Shown here: in pieces, positions 1 through 5,883 of the stretch
Layout: each line of letters opens with the position of its first letter
Position numbering within the stretch: the stretch's first letter is position 1
Assembly: GCA_017965685.1 (NCBI GenBank)
Contig: JAGCPM010000033.1
Span: 1-7,013 of the forward strand
Length of the DNA: 7,013 nucleotides
Direction: 5' to 3'
Source of the DNA: Kiritimatiellia bacterium
GTDB lineage: Bacteria; Verrucomicrobiota; Kiritimatiellia; RFP12; UBA1067
Notes under the pieces: generated by a model
The model's input: the letters and a program-made list of their open reading frames with translations, nothing else
What the model was told of the DNA's origin: nothing
The model's database searches: none
Made by a program: the position numbers and the translations under genes

Positions 1-62
1 CATTCATCCAGATACGGCTCCACGTCGCAGCAGTGGACGATTATCGAGAAGAACGGCCTCAC
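1..62 (-). CDS. Family 2 glycosyltransferase, N-terminal fragment (partial)
   Basis: Only the first 20 codons are inside the window; the gene continues past the left edge. Read from a GTG at 62, the peptide begins MRPFFSIIVHCCDVEPYLDE. This matches the opening beta-strand of GT-A fold family 2 glycosyltransferases, which typically start FSIIVPCYNVEPYL and then DEC. The usual Pro of the VP(C/A)YN motif is His here (VHCC). The GTG overlaps the stop of the upstream epimerase gene by 4 nt (GTGA), so the two are probably translationally coupled in one transcript. Such enzymes transfer a sugar from a nucleotide donor to a growing surface polysaccharide, and the neighbouring sugar-nucleotide epimerase supports that role. 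The assignment rests on a short peptide; acceptor and donor cannot be told. Confidence 0.72.
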   Translation of the reverse strand, partial: MRPFFSIIVHCCDVEPYLDE

Positions 63-1021
63 AGCTTGTGATACTCCCTGTACCATTTCGCGAATACCGG
101 TATTCCTTCGCTGATTGTCGTCTTCGGCGCATATCCTACGGCCTTGTGGAGCTTCTCGACGCTGGCGTATGTCGCGTACACATCGCCTGCCTGCATAGGC
201 AGCATTTCCATTTCCGGTTCCACCCCGAGCGCGCCGGCGAGGACGTTGATCACGTCGAGGAGCTTTTCGCTCCTGTGGTTGCCGATGTTGAATATGTCGT
301 AGAGCGGTAGATTCCGCGCCTCGACGACGCGCACGATGCCGTCGACGATATCATCCACATATGTGAAGTCGCGCAGCATGTCGCCGTTGTTGAATACCTT
401 GATTGGCCTGCCTCGCAGCATCGCGTCCGCGAAAAGCGAGAGCGCCATGTCCGGGCGGTACCACGCGCCGTACACCGTGAAGAACCTGAGCCCGATCGTC
501 TGCATCTTGTACAGGTGCGCGTATGTGTGGGCCATCAGTTCGTTTGCCTTCTTTGTGGCGGCGTAGAGGCTCACCGGAGTGTCGACCTGGTCGGATTCCT
601 CGAAAGGCATTTTCCTGTTGCCGCCGTAGACGGAGGACGAGGAGGCGAAGACGAGTTTCGGGACCTTCGCGGCGTGCCGGCAGCATTCGAGGACGTTGAG
701 GAAGCCCTCCAGGTTGGTTTTCTGGTAGACGAATGGATGTGTGATGGACTATCTGACGCCCGGTTGCGCTGCGAGGTTGAGGACCACGTCCGGGGCTTCT
801 TCCTCAAAAGTGCGGTGAAGACCTTCCAGATTGCATATGTCCAGCTCGCGCGCGGAAAAGGCGCGCGAACGCGCGAGCATCGCTGCGCGCTCGCGCTTGA
901 GCTTTACGTCGTAGTAGTCGCAGAAGTTGTCGATGCCGGCGACTTCCCACCCGCGCCGCAGGAACTCCTGCGCTGCGTGGAAGCCAATGAACCCGGCAAA
1001 GCCTGTTATGAGAATTTTCAT
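59..1021 (-). pseudogene. UDP-glucuronate 4-epimerase-like NAD-dependent epimerase/dehydratase, interrupted by an in-frame amber codon
   Basis: Extended SDR epimerase that would interconvert UDP-glucuronate and UDP-galacturonate for surface polysaccharide synthesis. The reading frame spans 320 codon positions, normal for the family. The N-terminus has the Rossmann NAD motif G7xxG10xxG13 (ITGFAGFIG) and the DNFCDYYDVKLK segment typical of UDP-glucuronate epimerases. NLAAQPGVR, SSSSVYG and the catalytic YAATK (Tyr153, Lys157) follow. The end is KWYREYHKL. Codon 91 (749-751) is TAG where the family has Tyr (GVRYSI). The same frame is open on both sides, and 611-748 translates to perfectly family-like sequence (SITHPFVYQKTNLEGFLNVL), so there is no frameshift. 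As read, the products would be a 90-aa N-terminal stub and possibly a 183-aa piece restarting at Met138 (610), neither a complete enzyme. The ATG at 1021 is preferred over a GTG at 1063 because the promoter -10 lies between them. Substrate choice is inferred from motif similarity; another nucleotide-sugar epimerase is possible. Confidence 0.88.
749..751 (-). other. In-frame TAG codon replacing the conserved Tyr91 of the epimerase
   Basis: On the minus strand the codons read GTC AGA TAG TCC ATC. Family members have Tyr between the VR and S(I/L) residues, so one change from TAC or TAT to TAG accounts for it. No other gene seen in this window carries an in-frame TAG, and none of the four visible stops is TAG (TGA, TAA, TGA, TGA). 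Confidence 0.93.
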
Positions 1022-1030
1022 GTCGGTAAG

Positions 1031-1062
1031 GTAGTATACCAAATTAGGCTCGTGCGTGTCCA
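1031..1062 (-). promoter_or_regulatory. Sigma70-type extended -10 promoter of the epimerase/glycosyltransferase unit
   Basis: On the minus strand, TGGACA (-35, complement of 1057-1062) is followed by 18 nt and TATACT (-10, complement of 1033-1038). TTTG lies just upstream, giving an extended -10 (TTTGgTATACTAC). Only 11 nt separate the -10 from the ATG at 1021, and no Shine-Dalgarno sequence is visible, which suggests a leaderless or nearly leaderless mRNA. Confidence 0.68.
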
Positions 1063-1077
1063 CCGGAATATTGGGTA

Positions 1078-1110
1078 TGGACTATCGACGCGATGTTTGC
1101 TATACTACAC
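1078..1110 (+). promoter_or_regulatory. Sigma70-type extended -10 promoter of the permease-kinase operon
   Basis: TGGACT (1078-1083, weak -35), a 17-nt spacer and TATACT (1101-1106), preceded by TTTGc as an extended -10. Transcription would start near 1113, about 30 nt before the ATG at 1143. It lies back to back with the epimerase promoter; the two -35 boxes are only 15 bp apart (1063-1077), so a single bound regulator could affect both directions. Confidence 0.62.
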
Positions 1111-1132
1111 CCTATCGTGCAATGTTTGCTCA

Positions 1133-1137
1133 AGGAG
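1133..1137 (+). promoter_or_regulatory. Shine-Dalgarno AGGAG that fixes the start of the permease-kinase gene
   Basis: AGGAG inside CAAGGAGAAAGA lies 5 nt before the ATG at 1143. It favours 1143 over the in-frame upstream ATGs (for example 1056), which would place the promoter inside the coding region. Confidence 0.82.
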
Positions 1138-1142
1138 AAAGA

Positions 1143-4037
1143 ATGAAAGAGTCTGGTGCGTTGCGCCGTAACGCGCTGCAAGGTTACCTTTCGCCGCTTC
1201 AGGCGTGGGCGCTGTCGTTTGGTTGCGCCGTTGGATGGGGCGCGTTCGTCATGCCCGGGACGGCGTTCCTCCCGGTCGCGGGTCCTCTCGGCACACTGAT
1301 CGGGCTCGTCATCGGTGCGTTCGTCATGGTCCTCGTGGGGCGCAACTACCACTACCTCATGCAGAACTTCCCCGAGGCCGGCGGCGCATACGGCTACGTC
1401 CGGCACGTCTTCGGGACGGATCACGGCTACATCTGCGGCTGGTTCCTCGTCCTCACATACGTCGCGATCGCCTGGGCCAACGTCACCGCGCTCGCGCTCA
1501 TCGAGCGCAATCTATTCGGCGGGATGTTCAACTTCGGCTTCAGCTACGAGATATTCGGCTTCGACGTGTTCGCGGGCGAGATACTGCTCGCGGTCGCCAC
1601 GCTTCTCGCCGCCGCCGCCGTGTTTGTCGGCGGCAAGCGCCTCGCCGTGCGCGTCCAGATTTTCTTCGCATTCGTCCTTCTGGCGGGAATCGCCTTCGCC
1701 GCGGCGGCGGTGTTCGCGCGGCACGAAGGCGGGCTTTCCGCGCTCGCCCCCGCGTTTGCGGGCGGCAGGAGCGCGCCATTGCAGGTGTTCGCCATCGTCG
1801 CGCTCGCGCCGTGGGCGTTCGTCGGCTTCGAGTCGGTCTCCAACTCCGCCGAGGAGTTCAACTTCCCGCGCAAGCGGACGGTCGTCGTGATCGTCTGCTC
1901 CCTCCTCGCCTCGACCGCCGCCTACGCGCTCCTTGCGCTCGCGGCGGCGTCGACCCGCCCCGAGGGCTTCGCCGACTGGCGCGGATACATGGCCGCGCTC
2001 GGCTCGTTCAAAGACGTCAGGGCTCTGCCCGTGTTCTATGCCGTCGAGACGGCGCTCGGCAAGCTCGGCATCCTCGTCCTCTCGCTCACCACCATCGCTG
2101 CGATCGTGACCGGGCTCGTCGGGCAGATCGTCGCCGCGAGCCGCCTCGTCTATGCGATGTCCCGCGACGGCCTCTTCTGGAAGCCACTGTCGAAGCTCGA
2201 CAGTGACGGCAGCCCGAGGAACGCCATCCTTCTGATCATCGCCGTCTCGTGCCTCATCCCGTTCGTTGGCCGCACTCTGGTCGGCTGGATCGTGGACGTC
2301 ACGACGGTCGGCGCGAGCATCGCCTACACCTACGTCTCGTGGTGCGCGCTCACCGTCGCCTGCAGCGAGCGGCGTCCGTTCATCGTGGCGAGCGGCTTTG
2401 CGGGGCTCGTGGTGTCGCTCTCGTTCCTCGTGTACTTCCTCGTCCCGGACTTATGGGTGGTGGATGCGCTTGCGGCGGAATCGTACCTTATTCTCACCGT
2501 GTGGAGCATAGTCGGCATAGTCGTCTTCCGCGTCGTGTTCGGGCGTGACCGCACTGGGAAGCTAGGCACCTCCACCGTGGCGTGGATCGTGCTCCTCTTC
2601 TTCATATTTTTCTCCGGCCACATGTGGAACCGCGAGGAGGAGAGCAAACTCACCAACAGGGTGGTCGCCGAGATCCACGAACGCTATGCGCCTGTGGACA
2701 AAGACGGCAAGGTTTCCGTAGCGGAAGCCGAGGCGGCCGATTTCCTCGAGCGCCAGAAGGAATGGGTGGACAATACGCTCACGCACTACAACCTCGTCCA
2801 GGTCGTACTCGTCCTCGTCGCGCTCCTGATGATGTACAGCATCTACTCCGTCGTCTCGCGCCGCGAGAAGGATGCCGCCAAGGCGAAAAGCTACTTCTTC
2901 TCGACGATCAGCCATGATATCAGGACTCCGCTCAATGCCATTGTCGGCTTTTCGCAGATGTTGCAGCTCGGCTTTAAGACGAAAGAGGAGCACGACGCGG
3001 CGGTCGAATCCGTGCTGTCGAACAGCAAGGCTCTTCTTGGACTCGTGAACGACATCCTTGAGCTTGCGCGTTTCGAGGCGGGCGAGGTTGAGATTGTGCA
3101 CGTCCCGACCGACTGCCGCAAACTGGTCTGGGAAGTCGCCGAGGCGTTCCGCACTGGCAATACAAAACCGGATCTGGAAGTTCGCGAAATGATAGGCGAG
3201 ATGCCTTGCCTTCTCGTCGACCCTCTCCGCTTGAGGCACGTTGTGGTCAATCTGGTGGCGAACGCCGTCAAGTTTACGGCGCACGGCCATGTCGAAGTGC
3301 GCGCGCGCTTCACGACATATGACGCCGAAGGGGGGAATGGAACCCTCCGCATCGAGGTGGAGGATACGGGCTGCGGAATAAGCGAAGAGGACAGGCACAA
3401 GATTCTGCAGCCGTACGTCCGGACCGCATCCAAGCTCTCGCGACACGGCGGGACGGGGTTTGGTCTTTCCCTCAGCCGACAGTTCGTCAAGGCAATGGGC
3501 GGAATGCTTGCGTTTGAATCCAAACCCGGCAAAGGCTCGACCTTCACTGTGACCTTCCCGATGGTCAGGATGGCGGATGAGGAGAGGAAAGTCGAGAGTG
3601 GAGTTGTCTCCCCCACTCACCCACTCCCCAACTCACCCACATCCTCCATCCCCCGTGTGCTTCTCGTCGACGACGCCAAGATGAACCTGATGGTCCTCAA
3701 GGCGCTCGTCAAGAAGATCGGGGACTTCGAGATAGAGACCGCGATGGACGGCAAGGAGGCGCTTGCGCGGCTCTACGACCCCGGCAAGCCTGCCTTCGAC
3801 GCAGTCCTCACCGACATGTGGATGCCTGAGCTGGACGGCGCGGGGCTCGTAAAGGCGATTCGCGCCGACCCGAGGTTCAAGAAAATGCCGGTCCACATCG
3901 TCACGGCGGACGTCGAGCTTCAGGAGACCTTTGCCGAGAAGGGCTTTGACAGCATAATCCTGAAGCCTGTCACGATCAGCCTTCTCCGTCCGCTCTTCGT
4001 CGACATGCTTACGGAACCACCAACAACTAACGACTAA
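1143..4037 (+). CDS. APC-superfamily amino-acid permease fused to a hybrid histidine kinase (permease-HK-REC)
   Basis: Inner-membrane protein of 964 aa. Residues ~18-468 form a complete 12-helix APC-type permease. TM1 carries GCAVGWGAFVMPG, equivalent to the substrate-binding GSG-type loop. PEAGGAYGYVRHVFG follows TM2, and the TM6 signature WAFVGFESVSNSAEEFNFPRK is present. A thirteenth helix (~479-497), a ~53-residue loop with one EF-hand-like sequence (517-528), and a fourteenth helix (~551-572) lead into the kinase. The kinase has the H-box SHDIRTPLNA (His591), N-box (Asn703, Asn707), G1 box VEDTGCGI (Asp741) and G2 box GGTGFGLSL (769-777). A Ser/Pro/Thr linker (~820-836) joins a receiver with Asp843/Asp844, phospho-acceptor Asp891 (VLTDMWMPE), Thr921 and Lys941. 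All catalytic residues look intact. By analogy with CbrA, an SLC5 transporter-kinase, it probably senses or both moves and senses an amino acid or amine; the ligand is unknown. There is no output domain. The downstream kinase starts 1 nt after its stop. The domain calls are strong; the sensing role is inference. Confidence 0.93.
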   Translation: MKESGALRRNALQGYLSPLQAWALSFGCAVGWGAFVMPGTAFLPVAGPLGTLIGLVIGAFVMVLVGRNYHYLMQNFPEAGGAYGYVRHVFGTDHGYICGWFLVLTYVAIAWANVTALALIERNLFGGMFNFGFSYEIFGFDVFAGEILLAVATLLAAAAVFVGGKRLAVRVQIFFAFVLLAGIAFAAAAVFARHEGGLSALAPAFAGGRSAPLQVFAIVALAPWAFVGFESVSNSAEEFNFPRKRTVVVIVCSLLASTAAYALLALAAASTRPEGFADWRGYMAALGSFKDVRALPVFYAVETALGKLGILVLSLTTIAAIVTGLVGQIVAASRLVYAMSRDGLFWKPLSKLDSDGSPRNAILLIIAVSCLIPFVGRTLVGWIVDVTTVGASIAYTYVSWCALTVACSERRPFIVASGFAGLVVSLSFLVYFLVPDLWVVDALAAESYLILTVWSIVGIVVFRVVFGRDRTGKLGTSTVAWIVLLFFIFFSGHMWNREEESKLTNRVVAEIHERYAPVDKDGKVSVAEAEAADFLERQKEWVDNTLTHYNLVQVVLVLVALLMMYSIYSVVSRREKDAAKAKSYFFSTISHDIRTPLNAIVGFSQMLQLGFKTKEEHDAAVESVLSNSKALLGLVNDILELARFEAGEVEIVHVPTDCRKLVWEVAEAFRTGNTKPDLEVREMIGEMPCLLVDPLRLRHVVVNLVANAVKFTAHGHVEVRARFTTYDAEGGNGTLRIEVEDTGCGISEEDRHKILQPYVRTASKLSRHGGTGFGLSLSRQFVKAMGGMLAFESKPGKGSTFTVTFPMVRMADEERKVESGVVSPTHPLPNSPTSSIPRVLLVDDAKMNLMVLKALVKKIGDFEIETAMDGKEALARLYDPGKPAFDAVLTDMWMPELDGAGLVKAIRADPRFKKMPVHIVTADVELQETFAEKGFDSIILKPVTISLLRPLFVDMLTEPPTTND
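3594..3648 (+). repeat. Low-complexity purine/pyrimidine repeat in the HK-REC linker (copy 1)
   Basis: A purine-rich run, GAGAGTGGAGTTG (3594-3606), is followed by CTCAC/CCACTC-type pyrimidine-rich units to about 3648, including CAACTCACCC (3629-3638). It encodes the linker VESGVVSPTHPLPNSPTSS. A near-identical arrangement sits at the same place in the next gene (5455-5532). Confidence 0.6.
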
Positions 4038-4038
4038 C

Positions 4039-5883
4039 ATGCTGGGCTATTCATATTCAGTATTCTCCGCCGTCGCGATGGCGATTCACCTGATCATCAA
4101 CTTCAACATGATGATCGGGCGCAGGGGGCTCGGCACCATGCGCGGCGTACGCTACCGCGGCTTTCTTTTCGGGGTGCTTTCCTACTACGCGGCCGATGCG
4201 CTGTGGGGCGTCCTCGCGGGGCTAGGCTGGACGCGCTCCCTGTATATCGAGACAGCCTTCTTTTTCCTCTCTCTCGTCGCGTTCGTGTTCCTGTGGGGAC
4301 GCTTCGCCGTCGTCTACCTCGGCTTCGGCAAGAGGGCGACGCGGTTTCTCGACTGGTGCGGGTACGCCCTCCTTGCGCTCAACCTCGCGGCGATTGCGGT
4401 AAATCCGTTCTCCAACTGCTTCTACTACATCGACGCAAACGGGCAGTATCTCACCGGCCCCGCCCGCGACGTCGCCTTCGTTCTTCTCATCGCCTTCAAC
4501 GGGCTGGGCGCGGCGTTTGCGCTCGTGAAGGCCGTCACGAGCATAGAGGCGCTCAGGCGGCGCAGCATGATGGTGCTTATCTCCTACGTCACCATCTCGA
4601 CGGCCATCGTCCTCCAGATCGTCTGGCCGCTCACGCCGTTTACCGCGCTTGGATGCCTCATCGTCAACTGCTTCTTCCAGGTGTTCGTCGTTCAGGACGA
4701 GCAGGCGGAGAAGCACGAGGCGGAGCTTGAGAAGGCTCTCGCGCGGGCTCGGGCGGCCGAGAAGGCCAGGAGCCTGTTCTTCAGCATCGTGAGCCACGAC
4801 ATCCGAACGCCCCTCAACGCGATCCTCGGCTACGCGGAGCTACTGCAGAACGGGATCGAGGGCGAGGCAGACCGAGCCATGGCGCTCAAGTACATAAGAG
4901 CGAGCGGCACGACGCTCCTTCAGTTAGTTGACGACGTCCTCGACCTTGCGAAGATGGACTCCGGTGAACTCGCGTTTCAGCCTGAGCCGGTGCGTCTCTC
5001 GACATTGGTGGACGAGGTTTTGGCGTCGTTCAAGTTGGTTGCGGCGGAGAAGGGCGTCGAACTCGTGAACAAGACTGCAGGAGTCTCTACGCTCCTTTTG
5101 GACGGACATCGCTTCCGTCAGATCCTCTTCAACCTCGTCGGCAACGCCGTCAAGTTCACGAAGAAGGGCCATATAGAGATTCGCGCCTCGTTCGCCCCGG
5201 ACGCCTCGGGCGGCAAGGGTACGTTCCGGATGGAAGTAGAGGATACCGGATGCGGCATCTGCGAAGCGGACATGAAGAAGCTCGCCCATCCGTTCGTGCA
5301 GCTCGGCGAGGTCTCGGCGCAGCGCGGCGGCACAGGACTCGGGCTCCACATATGCCGTCTCCTCGCCCGTGCGATGGGCGGAGATGTGGAAATAAAGTCG
5401 GCTCCGGGCAAGGGATCGACCTTCTCGATCGTCGTTCCGGGGGTGAAGACGGCGGAGAGAGGAGTTGAGAGTGGAGAAGACAACTCACCCGTTCACCCAC
5501 TCACCAAATCGCAAACGCCCAACTCTTCCCTCAAGGTCCTCGTCGCCGACGACACGAAGATGAACCAGATCGTCCTCAGGGCAATGTTCGCGAAGCTCGG
5601 CGTGACGGACGTCATGTTCGCGGATAACGGGCGCGAGGCGCTCGACATCCTTACGGACTCCGATTCACCGAAGTTCGACTTCGTCCTTACCGACATGTGG
5701 ATGCCCGAGATGGACGGCCCCAAGCTCGTCTCGGCCATCCGCTCGACCCCGCCGATTGCTAAGATGAAGGTGTATCTGTTCACCGCCGAAGTGGAGATGA
5801 AAGACTCCTACGCCCAGAGCGGCTTCGACGGAATCCTCCTCAAGCCCGCAAACCTCGAAGCACTTAAGAGATTGCTTCCATGA
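4039..5883 (+). CDS. 7TM-sensor hybrid histidine kinase (7TM-HK-REC)
   Basis: Inner-membrane sensor kinase of 614 aa. Seven predicted helices occupy about 5-26, 40-61, 68-92, 103-124, 142-166, 175-198 and 200-220, with no large extracytoplasmic domain. The 7TM block resembles the uncharacterised sensors found on kinases and GGDEF proteins of gut bacteria; its ligand is unknown. A charged coiled-coil (~221-246) leads to the H-box SHDIRTPLNA (His253), N-box (Asn365, Asn369), G1 box VEDTGCGI (Asp402) and G2 box GGTGLGLHI (430-438). After a Ser/Pro/Thr linker comes a receiver with Asp504/Asp505, phospho-acceptor Asp552 (VLTDMWMPEMDG), Thr582 and Lys602. The HK-REC half is clearly paralogous to that of the upstream gene, while the sensor half is unrelated. 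The ATG lies 1 nt after the upstream stop (TAAcATG) and has no recognisable Shine-Dalgarno sequence, so translation probably depends on coupling. Its stop overlaps the next start (ATGA). No output domain is present. Confidence 0.92.
   Translation: MLGYSYSVFSAVAMAIHLIINFNMMIGRRGLGTMRGVRYRGFLFGVLSYYAADALWGVLAGLGWTRSLYIETAFFFLSLVAFVFLWGRFAVVYLGFGKRATRFLDWCGYALLALNLAAIAVNPFSNCFYYIDANGQYLTGPARDVAFVLLIAFNGLGAAFALVKAVTSIEALRRRSMMVLISYVTISTAIVLQIVWPLTPFTALGCLIVNCFFQVFVVQDEQAEKHEAELEKALARARAAEKARSLFFSIVSHDIRTPLNAILGYAELLQNGIEGEADRAMALKYIRASGTTLLQLVDDVLDLAKMDSGELAFQPEPVRLSTLVDEVLASFKLVAAEKGVELVNKTAGVSTLLLDGHRFRQILFNLVGNAVKFTKKGHIEIRASFAPDASGGKGTFRMEVEDTGCGICEADMKKLAHPFVQLGEVSAQRGGTGLGLHICRLLARAMGGDVEIKSAPGKGSTFSIVVPGVKTAERGVESGEDNSPVHPLTKSQTPNSSLKVLVADDTKMNQIVLRAMFAKLGVTDVMFADNGREALDILTDSDSPKFDFVLTDMWMPEMDGPKLVSAIRSTPPIAKMKVYLFTAEVEMKDSYAQSGFDGILLKPANLEALKRLLP
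5455..5532 (+). repeat. Low-complexity repeat with inverted ends in the HK-REC linker (copy 2)
   Basis: GAGAGAGGAGTTG (5455-5467) differs by one base from the copy-1 element at 3594-3606, and CAACTCACCC recurs exactly at 5481-5490. The outer ends, 5455-5467 and 5520-5532 (CAACTCTTCCCTC), are inverted repeats matching at 11 of 13 positions. It encodes the linker VESGEDNSPVHPL. Confidence 0.55.

Noticed and set aside
1022..1063. GTG at 1063 as the epimerase start (14 extra residues)
   Set aside because: The added peptide precedes the usual MKILITG start of the family and would be encoded by the promoter's own -10 region.
1056..1142. Upstream in-frame start extending the permease-kinase by 29 residues
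   Set aside because: The extension would contain the -10 box and most of the promoter, and it lacks a Shine-Dalgarno sequence, whereas AGGAG stands 5 nt before the ATG at 1143.
515..1171. 218-aa plus-strand open frame across the epimerase gene
   Set aside because: It is antisense to an epimerase with clear motifs, and its translation has no recognisable domain. It also crosses both divergent promoters.
1205..2206. 333-aa plus-strand open frame inside the permease region
   Set aside because: It is Arg-rich shadow coding from GC-rich codons in the +1 frame of the real permease-kinase gene.
2562..3620. 352-aa minus-strand open frame opposite the kinase domain
   Set aside because: The opposite strand encodes all the kinase boxes in order; this frame shows no domain, promoter or ribosome-binding site.
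3594..3648. Short repeats considered as a CRISPR array
   Set aside because: The units are only 5-8 bases, lack spacers of constant length and lie in frame within a coding region.
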